A DNA stretch of 64,000 nt, taken from positions 1,178,001 through 1,242,000 of the forward strand of contig CAVRCA010000001.1 in assembly GCA_963719345.1 (NCBI GenBank), read 5' to 3'. Under the pieces are notes generated by a model. That model worked only from the letters and a program-made list of their open reading frames with translations. It made no database searches and was not told the origin of the DNA. The DNA comes from CAVRCA01 sp963719345 (GTDB taxonomy: Bacteria; Pseudomonadota; Alphaproteobacteria; Acetobacterales; Acetobacteraceae). The translations under genes were made by a program, and so were the position numbers. Within the stretch, counting starts at the first letter, position 1, and every line of letters begins with the position of its first letter. This document shows, piece by piece, positions 36,783-45,887 of this stretch.

Positions 36783-37959
36783 CTACTGCTTTGGCGGATG
36801 CGCGCGCACGCCGGCCTCGTCGATGTCGGTGCCCCACCCGGGACGGGTCGGCAACAGCATCTCGCCGTCCTCGAACTCGGGCGGGTGCGTCACCAGTTCG
36901 TCGCGCCAGGGCACGCTGTCGATGTCGATCTCCATGATGCGGAAGTTCGGCACCGCCGCGCAGAAATGCGCGCCGATCATCGAGCACAGGTGGCCGTAGT
37001 AGTTGTGCGGCGCCACGTTGACCTCGTACGGCTCGGTCATCGCGGCGATCTTCAGCGACTTCGAGAAAGCCGTTCCAGATCACGTCGACGATCGCGACAT
37101 CCATCGCATAGGCGTCGAGAAACGGGCGGAACCCGCGTCGCCCGGTCAGGGATTCGCAGGAGGCGATCGGGCACGGCGCAGCGCGGCGGATCAGCGCGAG
37201 GCTCGCCGCGTCCCAGGTGTCGATCTCGAGCCACGCCAGGTCGAACGGCTCGACCGCCTTCGCGACCTTGAGATTGCCCTCCGTCTTGAAATGGTAGTTG
37301 ACGTCGAGGTGCAATCCCATGTCGGGGCCGGCGCCGTCGCGAAACGCCCGCAGGGTGCTGCGTACGGCATCCAGGATGTTCCGGTCGATGTTGAGCGCCG
37401 GATGGCCCGGCGTACGCCCGAAGCCGGGCGCAAACGAAATCAGCCTCTCGCCGTCACTGGGAAGGATATTGGTCTTCAGCGCCTTGAAACCGCGATGTCG
37501 CACTTCTTCGCCAAGCCGGGCGAGATCGTCGTAGGTGCGCAGCGCCGGCACGCCCAGCAATTCGTGGTTGCGCACCCGGTAGGTGCCGCAATGCGACCAG
37601 TAGACCGGGATGCGGTCGCGCACCGCGCCGCCCAGCATCTCGTAGACCGGCACGCCGAGCGCCTTGGCCTTGATGTCGAGCAGTGCGTTCTCGATCGCCG
37701 CGATGGCACGCTGATTGACACCGCCCGGCGCCTGGATGGTGCGGTTGTGCAGGCTTGACGTGATGCGCTGAACTTGGCGCGGGTCGGCGCCGATCAGCGC
37801 CTCGGCGAGCCCGCGGATGATCGCCGTCAGCCCCCGGCTGCCGTCGGCCTCGGTATATTCCGACCAGCCGACAATGCCGTCGGCCGTGGTGATCTTGAGG
37901 AACGAGAACGTCCGCCAGCCGGCGTCGCAATGCAGATCCTCGATGCGCTCGATTTTCAT
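36783..37959 (-). pseudogene. Mandelate racemase/muconate lactonizing enzyme family protein, frameshifted
   Basis: Starting at ATG 37959 (after GGGAGGG), the frame gives MKIERIEDLHCDAGWRTF, ENALLDIKAKALGVPVYEML, HLDVNYHFKTEG, AWLEIDTWDAASL and DVAIVDVIWNGFLE, an enolase-superfamily enzyme with the metal-binding Asp and Glu strands. Near 37055-37062 one extra G breaks the frame. The correct frame resumes as SLKIAAMTEPYEVNVAPHN and ends GWGTDIDEAGVRAHPPKQ at 36783. The intact protein would be about 390 residues, typical for sugar-acid dehydratases. Substrate unknown. Confidence 0.85.
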
Positions 37960-37974
37960 TTTCCCTCCCCTTTT

Positions 37975-38055
37975 CCTCACCCCTCCACCCAATCCTCTCC
38001 TGAAGCGAGAGGGAGAGATGAGCCCTCTCCCCCCTCGGGAGAGGGCTGGGTGAGG
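37975..38055. repeat. Nested palindromic repeat between the biotin carrier and racemase-family genes
   Basis: Outer arms CCTCACCC (37975-37982) and GGGTGAGG (38048-38055) enclose an inner hairpin AGCCCTCTCC ... GGGAGAGGGCT (38021-38047). Such pyrimidine/purine palindromes commonly recur in intergenic spaces of GC-rich proteobacteria. It lies between two genes on the same strand and may attenuate or protect the message. Confidence 0.6.
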
Positions 38056-38059
38056 GTCC

Positions 38060-38278
38060 CTACTCCATGATTGCCAGCGCCTCGCCTTCGGTCACGGCCT
38101 GCTCCTCCCTGACCAGGATTTCCTTCACCACGCCGTCCCGGGGCGCCATCACGGGAATCTCCATCTTCATCGATTCCAGCAGGATCAGCGTGTCGCCCTC
38201 GGCAACGCGGTCGCCGGGCGCGACCTCGATCTTCCAAACGGTTCCGTTCAGTTCCGAAACCACCTTCACGTCGGCCAT
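38060..38278 (-). CDS. Small biotin/lipoyl attachment domain protein (single-domain biotin carrier)
   Basis: The 72-residue protein is a lone biotinyl domain: MADVKVVSELNGTVWKIEV, GDRVAEGDTLILLESMKME with the modifiable Lys38 in the MKM motif, and VVKEILVREEQAVTEGEAL. AGGAGA precedes the ATG at 38278. A single-domain carrier serves a multi-subunit biotin carboxylase or decarboxylase. The next gene upstream on the strand encodes the biotin ligase, which suggests the two are used together. No biotin carboxylase is in the window. Confidence 0.9.
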   Translation of the reverse strand: MADVKVVSELNGTVWKIEVAPGDRVAEGDTLILLESMKMEIPVMAPRDGVVKEILVREEQAVTEGEALAIME

Positions 38279-38360
38279 ACCGTCTCCTGCAACCCCGGGG
38301 CGTGCCTGCCCTCCGTGATCCCTGGATAAAACCGGTCGGACCCGAGGGCAATCGTGCCGC

Positions 38361-39086
38361 TCAGGACAGCAGCACCTCGCCGGTGCCGAGCGTGCGCAGG
38401 CCCGCGCCGGTCCGCAGCAACAGGTGCCCTTCGTCGGACAGGCCGGCGAACTCTCCGTCGAGGCGGGTGTCTCCGAAGGTGACGCGCAACGCCGTTCCGA
38501 CCGGATGGCCGCGTGCCAGCCACGCCGCACGGATCGCGCCGAAACCGTCGCGCCCCAGCACTTCGCGCCATCGCCCGAACTCGGCGAGCAGCGCGCGGCC
38601 GAACGGCTCCGGCGGCGGCGGTGAAATCCCCTCGTCGGCGAGCGACGCGGTGGGTCGGTCGGGCAGTTCGGGGGCCACCGCGAGATTGGCCCCGATGCCG
38701 ACGATCAGCCATTTGACGGCCCCATCCGGGTCGAGTGCCGCGTCGATCAGGATGCCGGCGAGCTTGCGTCCGCGCAGCAGCACGTCGTTCGGCCATTTCA
38801 ACGTCAGGGCCGCGGGTTCGGGGAGCAGCGGTCGAACGGTATCAGCGACCGCGACGCCGGTCAGCAGCGGCCAGCAGCCGAGAGAGGCGGCCTGCCCTTC
38901 CGGCCGCAGCAGCAGGGACAAGGAAAGATTGCCGAGCGGCGATTGCCAGCCCCTGCCCCGGCTGCCGCGCCCGCTGGTCTGCTGCAGCGCAAGCACCGCC
39001 GCCCCCTCCGGCTCGCCGGCCTCGGCGAGGGCCGTGCAGCGATCCGACGTCGAGCCGATCGCCGCGTGGACTTCCAAGCGCCACAT
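38361..39086 (-). CDS. birA: Biotin--[acetyl-CoA-carboxylase] ligase
   Basis: The 241-residue enzyme activates biotin as biotinyl-AMP and transfers it to the carrier lysine. Motifs: LALQQTSGRGSRGRGWQSP (the biotinyl-AMP loop), LKWPNDVLLRGRKLAGILID and WLIVGIGANLAV. The N-terminal winged helix of E. coli BirA is absent, so this is a monofunctional ligase without repressor activity. The start is two bases from the GMC oxidoreductase stop (TGAGATG), indicating cotranscription; a 72-residue biotin carrier follows. Confidence 0.94.
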   Translation of the reverse strand: MWRLEVHAAIGSTSDRCTALAEAGEPEGAAVLALQQTSGRGSRGRGWQSPLGNLSLSLLLRPEGQAASLGCWPLLTGVAVADTVRPLLPEPAALTLKWPNDVLLRGRKLAGILIDAALDPDGAVKWLIVGIGANLAVAPELPDRPTASLADEGISPPPPEPFGRALLAEFGRWREVLGRDGFGAIRAAWLARGHPVGTALRVTFGDTRLDGEFAGLSDEGHLLLRTGAGLRTLGTGEVLLS

Positions 39087-39087
39087 C

Positions 39088-40710
39088 TCAGGCCGCCCGT
39101 GCGTCCTGCAGGATCATGTCGGACGCCTTCTCGCCGATCATGATCGACGGCGCGTTGGTGTTGCCGCCGACAATGGACGGCATGATCGAGGCGTCGGCGA
39201 CACGCAGCCGCTCGATGCCGTGGACCCGCAGCCGCGGGTCGACCACCGCGTTGATCTCTCGACCCATCCGGCAGGTCCCGACGGGATGGAAATTGGCGAC
39301 GCCGCGCGCGCGCGTGTCGGCCAGCAGCGCTTCGTCGCTCGCCACCTCCGGACCGGGCATGATTTCCTGGGTGATGAACGGTGCCAGCGCGGGCTGCCCG
39401 GCGATCCGGCGACAGATCCGCATCCCGTACAGCACCGCCTGCGCGTCGTAATCGGTACGCAGGAAACTGAAGTGGATCGCCGGCGCCGCCAGCGGATCGG
39501 GACTTTTGAGCCGCACCGAACCGCGGCCGTCGGGATGAAGGTGGACCGGGCTCAGCGTGAAACCGGAAAAGGCATGCGGCCGGATGCCGGCGCGCGTCCG
39601 CTCGGCGGTGCTCCAGGCCGACATGTTAATCTGCAGATCCGGCCGCTCCAGCCGCGGGTCGCTACGGATGAAGGCGCCGACATGGATGCCCGTGGTGGTG
39701 AGCGGCCCCGACCGGAAAGCGGCGTATCGCGCCGCGGCGACAGCGCGGCGAGGCAAACTGTTGGCGAGATCGTTCAGCGAGACCCGCTGCGGCGATCGGT
39801 AAACCAGATAAGTGTTGAAGTGGTCCTGCAGGTTGGCGCCGACGCCCGGCATGTCGCGCACCACCGTGAGCCCGAGATCCTGCAGCTGCCCGGCCGGGCC
39901 GAGCCCGGACAGCAGCAGCAATTGCGGCGAGCCGAATGCGCCCCCGGAGACGATGACCTCTCCCCGCGCCCGCGCGCGGCGCAGTCCTTCGGCGGTCCGG
40001 TATTCCACGCCCACGGCGCGGCCATTCTCCAGCACGACTCGGGTGGCGTGCGCCCCGGTCGCGATCGTCAGGTTCTGCCGGTTGCGGGCCGGCCCGAGAT
40101 AGGCGCGGGCCGAACTCCAGCGCCGCCGGTTGCGCGCCGTGAACTGGTAGTAGCCGGCGCCCTCCTGGCGGGGACCGTTGAAATCCGGATTGGCCGGGAT
40201 GCCGGCCTCGATCGCCGCGCCCAGCATGGCGCGGGCCAGTGGAAAATCGTGCGGGATGTCGGAGACGTGCAGCGGACCGCCGACCCCGTGCAGGTCGTCC
40301 GCCCCGCGCTGCTGGTTCTCGGCGCGCTTGAAGTAGGGCAGCACCTGATCCCAGTCCCACCCCTCGCAGCCACGCTGGCGCCACTCGTCGTAATCGCCCG
40401 GCACGCCCCGCATATAGACCGTCCCGTTGATCGAGCTGGTGCCGCCGAGCACCTTGCCGCGCGGCTGATAGAGCGTGCGGTCGTTCAGCTCGGCGACCGG
40501 CTCGCTTTCGAACATCCAGTTCAGGGACGGGTTGGTGAAGACCCGTGTATAGCCGAGCGGGATGTGGATCCATGGGTTGCGGTCTCGCGGCCCAGCTTCC
40601 AGCAGCAGCACGCGATACCGACCGGATTCGCTGAGCCGGCCCGCCACCGCGCACCCGGCCGATCCCGCGCCGGTGATGATGAAGTCGTAGCTGTCCTCGG
40701 TGTCGATCAT
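39088..40710 (-). CDS. GMC-family oxidoreductase (choline-dehydrogenase-like)
   Basis: The 540-residue flavoenzyme has the FAD Rossmann motif YDFIITGAGSAGCAVAGRLSE, the GMC signatures PRGKVLGGTSSINGTVYMRG and GGAFGSPQLLLLSGLGP, and the C-terminal catalytic His/Asn region HPVGTCRMG and SIVGGNTNAPSIMIGEKA. It oxidises a primary or secondary alcohol; choline is only the best-known substrate. The ATG at 40710 (MIDTEDSYDFI) is preferred because the FAD motif begins nearby; the frame is open to 40779. It heads the minus-strand run that continues with birA. Confidence 0.92.
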   Translation of the reverse strand: MIDTEDSYDFIITGAGSAGCAVAGRLSESGRYRVLLLEAGPRDRNPWIHIPLGYTRVFTNPSLNWMFESEPVAELNDRTLYQPRGKVLGGTSSINGTVYMRGVPGDYDEWRQRGCEGWDWDQVLPYFKRAENQQRGADDLHGVGGPLHVSDIPHDFPLARAMLGAAIEAGIPANPDFNGPRQEGAGYYQFTARNRRRWSSARAYLGPARNRQNLTIATGAHATRVVLENGRAVGVEYRTAEGLRRARARGEVIVSGGAFGSPQLLLLSGLGPAGQLQDLGLTVVRDMPGVGANLQDHFNTYLVYRSPQRVSLNDLANSLPRRAVAAARYAAFRSGPLTTTGIHVGAFIRSDPRLERPDLQINMSAWSTAERTRAGIRPHAFSGFTLSPVHLHPDGRGSVRLKSPDPLAAPAIHFSFLRTDYDAQAVLYGMRICRRIAGQPALAPFITQEIMPGPEVASDEALLADTRARGVANFHPVGTCRMGREINAVVDPRLRVHGIERLRVADASIMPSIVGGNTNAPSIMIGEKASDMILQDARAA

Positions 40711-40829
40711 CGATCGTCTGTTCCACTCCCAATCCACCGGAATTACCCTATCGACGGTCGCATAAAGTAGTTCTTGCATTAAACGAACGGGGCCGCGACT
40801 ATCTCCCTGTCTCCGTGGGGAGTTGAGCG

Positions 40830-41045
40830 ATGTTGCAGTCCCATGTCATCGACGTCGACGGCAGCTTTGTCGGCGCGGCGGTCCGCCTCGACACGGGGTA
40901 TCGGTTCGTCGCCACCGACGTGCGGATGTGCGAACTCGATGGCACCACCTGGCCCAGCCTCGACACCGTGCGCCACCTCGCGCGCCAGCTGTTCGTTACC
41001 GGCCGGTTCGGCACCGTAGCCCCGGCCGGCGTTACGGCACGCTAA
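40830..41045 (+). CDS. Small 71-residue protein of unknown function
   Basis: The ATG at 40830 is preceded by GTGGGGAG at a suitable distance. The product is soluble and acidic-to-neutral: MLQSHVIDVDGSFVGAAVRL, then GYRFVATDVRMCEL and VRHLARQLFVTGRFG. No signal peptide or membrane segment is present. I recognise no family, but the composition looks like a folded protein rather than a shadow frame. It is divergent from the GMC gene and its end meets the (corrected) end of the SDR gene on the other strand. Confidence 0.55.
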   Translation: MLQSHVIDVDGSFVGAAVRLDTGYRFVATDVRMCELDGTTWPSLDTVRHLARQLFVTGRFGTVAPAGVTAR

Positions 41046-41828
41046 TCGTCCTCGCTGGCGACCGAGCCGGCCATCGGTACCGCCGTCCACGACGATCGTC
41101 TGGCCGGTGATGAAGCGCCCGGCCGGTGCGGCCAGCATGATCGCGGCACCGGCGATCTCGTCGGGCTCGCCGATGCGCTGCAGCGGAGTGGTGCGCGTGC
41201 GCCTGCGGTAGCGCTCCGGGTCTTCCCAAAGCGCGCGGGCAAAGTCGGTGCGCACGAGGCCGGGCGCGACGCAGTTGGCGCGGATCTGCTTGGGCCCCCA
41301 CTCGACGGCGAGATTGCGCGCGAGCTGCATGTCGGCCGCCTTGGAGATGCCGTAGGTGCCCAGGTGCGCCGAGCCGATCAGGCCGCCAATGGAGGAAATG
41401 ATGATGATGGCGCCGCCGCCGCGCTCGGCCATCTGCGGGCAGACCATGTTGGCCATCCAGAGATTGCTGCGCACGTTGGACGCCATGATGCGGTCGAACG
41501 CCTCGTCGGAGATGCCGGCCGACGGCCCGAAATACGGGTTGACCGCGGCGTTGCACACCAGGATGTCGATCCCGCCCCACTTGCTCGTGGTCTGATCGAA
41601 CAGCGCCTGCAACTCCTCCCTGCGGCCGATATGGGCGGGGATCACCGTCGCCTCGCCGCCCCGCTCGGTGATCGCCTGCGCCACCGCCTCGCAGGCGTCC
41701 CGCTTGCGGCTGGAGACCACGACCTTGGCGCCGTGCTCGGCCATCCGCTCGGCGATGGCGCGGCCGATGCCCTTGCTGGAGCCGGTGATCACGGCGACCT
41801 TTCCGGTCAGATCGAACAGCGACGACAT
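41042..41828 (-). pseudogene. SDR-family oxidoreductase with a frameshift at its extreme C-terminus
   Basis: The ATG at 41828 starts MSSLFDLTGKVAVITGSSKG, followed by CNAAVNP, IIISSIGGLIGSAHLGTYGISKAA (catalytic Tyr/Lys) and ITGQTIVVDGG, a complete classical SDR. The frame as written then runs on for about 100 further residues of shadow sequence to 40779. One extra C near 41074-41080 explains this: the corrected frame reads VVDGGTMAGSVASEDD and stops at 41042, giving about 261 residues. The catalytic core is intact, so the protein may still fold if the sequence is right. It is divergent from the acyl-CoA synthetase gene. Confidence 0.8.
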
Positions 41829-41991
41829 GCGCACCCTCCCGATGGACGTCCCGCGACCGGGACATGCCGGCAATCGGGGTGGACCGCCCTCGGCTTGCCG
41901 CTCCTGATACCCGTGAGTATGCTCGGGAACCTGCGATCGTCAAACCAGACCACACGCGACAACCGCGTGCGATGAGGGATGCCAAGAACCG

Positions 41992-44130
41992 ATGTCCGAG
42001 TCGCGCTCCGTCTTCCGTCACGCCCAGATGTCGAGAACTCTGGCACCCAAGAGCATCGCCGTGCTCGGTGCGTCCAACCGGGCGGGCGCGTTCGGCGAGC
42101 GCGCGGTGGTGAACCTCAAGCAGTTTGGCGGCAACGTCTATCCGGTGAACCCGCGCTATGACCGGGTGCAGGACCTCCAATGCTATCCGAACGTGGCGGC
42201 GCTGCCGGAGGTGCCGGATTGCGCGGTGATCTGCGCGGCGCGCGAGGCCGTCGAAGAAATCGTCGTGCAATGCGCCGATGCGGGCGTGGGCGGCGCCATC
42301 ATCTTTGCTTCCGGCTATTCCGAGGTCGGCCTGCCGGACCGCATCGCGCAGCAGCAACGCCTGACCGACATCGCGCGCGAAAGCGGGATGCGCATCGTCG
42401 GGCCGAACTGCATCGGCATCTGCAACACCGAGCTCGATTGCATCATCACCTTCATGACGCTCACGCCGCCGCCGAAAGCGGGGACGCGCAACATCGGCCT
42501 GATCAGCCAATCGGGCGCACTCGGCTTCTCGCTGGCGCAGGCGGCGGCGCGCGGCGTGACGTTCAGCCATGTGTTCACCTCCGGCAATTCCTGCGACATC
42601 GACATGTCGGATTTCGTTTCTTACCTGGCCGATGATCCGACCTGCGGCACCATCTGCTGCCTGTTCGAGGGCAGCGCCAATCCGGGGCGCCTGCTGGAAG
42701 CGGCGGACATCGCGTGGGCGGCGAACAAGCCGCTGATCGTCTACAAGATCGCCCGCGGCGAGCAGGGTGCAGCGGCGGCGATGTCGCATACCGGCTCGCT
42801 GGCCGGTACGCACGACACCTATCGCGCGGCGTTCAAGCGGCACGGCATCGTGCTGGTCGACCATTACGAGGAGCTGATCGACACCGCCGTGTTCTTCGCC
42901 AAGGCCGGCGAGCCGTCCGGCCCCGGCGTCGCGGTGCTCACCACCTCCGGCGGCGCCGGGATCATGGCCGCGGATTGTGCCGAGGATCACGGCGTGCCGC
43001 TGCCGCAGCCGACGCCGGAGATGAAAAAGACGCTTGAGCAGCACATCCCGGATTTCGGCGTCGCCGCCAATCCGTGCGACGTGACCGCGCAGGTCATCAA
43101 CGCGCCGGAGTCGATGGGCGCTTGCGCGACCACGCTGCTTGCCCATCCCGATTACGCCGCGATGGTGGTGCCGACCGCCTATGCGACGCCGATGAGCATC
43201 GAGCGCATCCCGGTGATGGACAAACTCGCCCGCGAGGCGGGCAAGCTGGTTTGCCAGGTGTGGGTGAGCGAATATCTGGCCGGCCCCGGCACCGAGGAGT
43301 TCGAGGCGGCGGAAAACATTGCGCTGTTCCGCTCGATGGACAATTGCTTCGCGACACTCGCCGCTTGGCAATGGCGTTCGGGGCTGCGGCGCAATCCGCC
43401 GAAAGCGACCGAGACGGTGGTCGGCGCCCAGGAGCGCCAGCAGGCGACACGGCTGATCCGGGCCGCGACCAGCAAGGCGCTGACCGAGCGCGAGGCGAAG
43501 GAGGTGCTGGCGCTCTATGGCATTCCGGTGGTCGGCGAAAAACTGGTGCGCAGCGCCGAGGAGGCCGCCGCCGCTGCCGAGGCGCTCGGGATGCCGGTGG
43601 TGCTGAAGGCGGAGAGCCCGGATCTGCCGCACAAGACCGAGGCCGGCGTGATCCGCCTCAACCTGCGCACCGCCGACGAGGTACGCGAGGCGTACTCGGT
43701 CATCATGCAGCGCGCCGACGCGGTGGTGCCGAAACCGCGTGTCAACGGCGTACTGGTGCAGCCGATGGTGCCGCAAGGGGTGGAAATGGTGGTCGGCGGC
43801 CGGGTCGATCCGCTGTTCGGCCCGCTCGTCGTGGTCGGCCTCGGCGGGATTCTGGTCGAGCTGATGAAGGACACGCAGCTCGCCCTCGCTCCCTTGGGGC
43901 GCGACGCGGCACTGGAGATGTTGCGCTCGCTGAAAGGGGTGAAACTGCTCGAAGGGTTCCGCAATCTTCCCTCGGTCGACATGAACCGTCTGGCCGACGT
44001 GATCTGCCGGGTCTCGCAGTTCATCGCCGATCAGCGTGAGGTATCGGCGGAACTCGACGTCAACCCGCTGATCTGCGCCGGCCGGCGGATCACCGCGGTC
44101 GACGCGCTGATCGTGCGCCAGGACGGATGA
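41992..44130 (+). CDS. ADP-forming acyl-CoA synthetase (acetate--CoA ligase family)
   Basis: The 712-residue protein has the three-part layout of NDP-forming acyl-CoA synthetases: a CoA-binding Rossmann domain (IAVLGASNRAGAFGERAV), a succinyl-CoA-synthetase-like domain with NIGLISQSGALGFSLAQAAA and the phosphohistidine region MSHTGSLAGTHDTYRAAF, and a C-terminal ATP-grasp domain (VLKAESPDLPHKTEAGVIRL, VSAELDVNPLIC). It converts an acyl-CoA + ADP + Pi to acid + ATP + CoA, reversibly. The enoyl-CoA hydratase gene follows 13 bases later, implying a small operon for acid catabolism. Confidence 0.92.
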   Translation: MSESRSVFRHAQMSRTLAPKSIAVLGASNRAGAFGERAVVNLKQFGGNVYPVNPRYDRVQDLQCYPNVAALPEVPDCAVICAAREAVEEIVVQCADAGVGGAIIFASGYSEVGLPDRIAQQQRLTDIARESGMRIVGPNCIGICNTELDCIITFMTLTPPPKAGTRNIGLISQSGALGFSLAQAAARGVTFSHVFTSGNSCDIDMSDFVSYLADDPTCGTICCLFEGSANPGRLLEAADIAWAANKPLIVYKIARGEQGAAAAMSHTGSLAGTHDTYRAAFKRHGIVLVDHYEELIDTAVFFAKAGEPSGPGVAVLTTSGGAGIMAADCAEDHGVPLPQPTPEMKKTLEQHIPDFGVAANPCDVTAQVINAPESMGACATTLLAHPDYAAMVVPTAYATPMSIERIPVMDKLAREAGKLVCQVWVSEYLAGPGTEEFEAAENIALFRSMDNCFATLAAWQWRSGLRRNPPKATETVVGAQERQQATRLIRAATSKALTEREAKEVLALYGIPVVGEKLVRSAEEAAAAAEALGMPVVLKAESPDLPHKTEAGVIRLNLRTADEVREAYSVIMQRADAVVPKPRVNGVLVQPMVPQGVEMVVGGRVDPLFGPLVVVGLGGILVELMKDTQLALAPLGRDAALEMLRSLKGVKLLEGFRNLPSVDMNRLADVICRVSQFIADQREVSAELDVNPLICAGRRITAVDALIVRQDG

Positions 44131-44143
44131 AGGAGGTCACGCG

Positions 44144-44941
44144 ATGGATACCGCAGTTCATGTCTCCGAAGACCTCGTCCTGCGCCGCGATGCGGACCGG
44201 GTGGCGTGGCTGACCTTGAACCGGCCGGCGGCGCGCAACGCGCTGTCGGTCGGGCTGATGGGCGCTCTGGAGGCCGAACTTGACGCGCTCGCCGCCGATC
44301 CCGCGGTGCATGTCGTGGTGATCCGCGGCGCGGGTCCCGCGTTCTGCGCCGGGCACGATCTGCGCGAGATGCGGGCGACGCCGGACCGCGCCGTCTACGA
44401 CGCGCTGTTCACCCACTGCTCGCGGCTGATGACCAAGATCGTGCGGCTGCCCAAGCCGGTGATCGCGCGGGTGCATGGCGTCGCCACCGCGGCCGGCTGC
44501 CAGCTCGTCGCGAGTTGCGACCTCGCGGTGGCCGCCGACACCGCACGGTTCGCCACGCCGGGGGTGAACATCGGGCTGTTCTGCTCGACGCCGATGGTGG
44601 CGCTCTCCCGCGTCGTCGGCCGCAAGGCAGCGATGGAGATGCTGCTGACCGGCGACCTGATCGGCGCCGCCGAGGCGCGCGGGTTCGGGCTGATCAACCG
44701 GGTCGTGCCGGAGGTCGAGCTTGACGCGGCGGTGGCGGCGCTGGCCCGCCAGATCGCGTCGAAAAGCCCGCTGACCGTCGCGCTCGGCAAGGAGGCGTTC
44801 TATCGCCAAGCCGAGATGGACCTCGATGCCGCCTACCGCTACACGGCCGAGGTGATGACGAAGAACATGCTGGCCCGCGACGCCGGCGAGGGCATCGACG
44901 CGTTCCTCGGCAAGCGGAACCCGGTCTGGACCGGGACATAG
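44144..44941 (+). CDS. Enoyl-CoA hydratase/isomerase family protein
   Basis: The 265-residue crotonase-fold protein has the oxyanion-hole segments AFCAGHDLREM and VHGVATAAGCQLVASCDLAVA, and FATPGVNIGLFCSTPMVALSR. The two catalytic glutamates of classical hydratases are not both evident: the first loop has AAGCQLV, so isomerase, hydrolase or decarboxylase activity is also possible. AGGAGG lies upstream of the ATG. It is closely linked to the ADP-forming acyl-CoA synthetase. Confidence 0.9.
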   Translation: MDTAVHVSEDLVLRRDADRVAWLTLNRPAARNALSVGLMGALEAELDALAADPAVHVVVIRGAGPAFCAGHDLREMRATPDRAVYDALFTHCSRLMTKIVRLPKPVIARVHGVATAAGCQLVASCDLAVAADTARFATPGVNIGLFCSTPMVALSRVVGRKAAMEMLLTGDLIGAAEARGFGLINRVVPEVELDAAVAALARQIASKSPLTVALGKEAFYRQAEMDLDAAYRYTAEVMTKNMLARDAGEGIDAFLGKRNPVWTGT

Positions 44942-44990
44942 CCACGGCGCCCGTCTCGCGAAGGGCCGAACGCTGGGATAGTCTGCGCCG

Positions 44991-45887
44991 ATGGAAGATC
45001 CCTATACCGTGCTGGGCGTGCAGCGCGACGCCAACCAGGAGGCGATCCGCGCCGCCTATCGCAAGCTGGCGAAAAAGCACCACCCGGACCTCAATCCCGG
45101 CAAGCCGGAGGCGGCCGAGCGGTTCAAGGCGATCAGCGCCGCGCATGAGCTGCTGTCCGACCCAGAGAAGCGGGCCCGGTTCGACCGCGGCGAGATCGAC
45201 GCCAGCGGTGCGGAAAGGGCCCCGCCGCGCGACTTCTACCGTGATTTCAGCGACGCCGGGGGGCGGGGGAAATACCGGGCCGACACCGGCTTCGACCCCG
45301 AGGACCTGGAAAACATTTTTGGCCAGGCGTTCGGCCAGAGGCGCGGCGGCCGCGGCTTCTCGGCGCGCGGCGCCGACGCGCAATATTCTCTCACCGTCAG
45401 CTTCCTCGATGCGGCGAACGGCACCGTCCAGCGGCTGACGTTGCCGGACGGGCAGACGCTCGACGTGACGATCCCGGCCGGCTTGCGCGATGGCCATGTC
45501 CTGCGGCTGAAGGGAAAGGGCCATCCCGGGCTCGGCGACGGCCCGGCCGGGGACGCCCTGGTGGAGATCACCGTGGCCCCGCATCCACTGTTCCGCCGCG
45601 AGGGCAATGACGTTATTCTCGCCCTGCCGGTCTCGATCAAGGAAGCGGTGCTCGGGACCGTTTTGGAGGTGCCGACGATCAAGGGCGCGGTTCGGCTGAC
45701 CATCCCCGCCGGCTCCGGCACGGGCAGCCGCCTGCGGCTGCGCGGTCGGGGCATTGCCGGCGGCCATCAGTTCGTCGAGCTGCAGGTGGTGCTACCGCCG
45801 GGCGACGAACCCGAACTCGCCGCGTTCCTGGAACAGTGGACACCCAAGCACCCGTTCGATCCCCGCCGCGGACTGGAGGGCCTGTGA
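44991..45887 (+). CDS. DnaJ-class co-chaperone, CbpA-like
   Basis: The 298-residue protein has an N-terminal J domain with the HPD motif (AKKHHPDLNPGKPEAAERF), a Gly-rich linker (GQRRGGRGFSARG), and two C-terminal substrate-binding barrels (LRDGHVLRLKGKGHPG, AVRLTIPAGSGTGSRLRLRGRG). There is no zinc-finger region, so it is type II (CbpA-like) rather than DnaJ itself. It stimulates DnaK ATPase. The next gene, overlapping by GTGA, encodes its probable modulator. Confidence 0.92.
   Translation: MEDPYTVLGVQRDANQEAIRAAYRKLAKKHHPDLNPGKPEAAERFKAISAAHELLSDPEKRARFDRGEIDASGAERAPPRDFYRDFSDAGGRGKYRADTGFDPEDLENIFGQAFGQRRGGRGFSARGADAQYSLTVSFLDAANGTVQRLTLPDGQTLDVTIPAGLRDGHVLRLKGKGHPGLGDGPAGDALVEITVAPHPLFRREGNDVILALPVSIKEAVLGTVLEVPTIKGAVRLTIPAGSGTGSRLRLRGRGIAGGHQFVELQVVLPPGDEPELAAFLEQWTPKHPFDPRRGLEGL

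Noticed and set aside
41032..43776. 914-codon minus-strand frame spanning the acyl-CoA synthetase and the SDR
   Set aside because: It covers two well-supported genes in other frames and shows only shadow composition.
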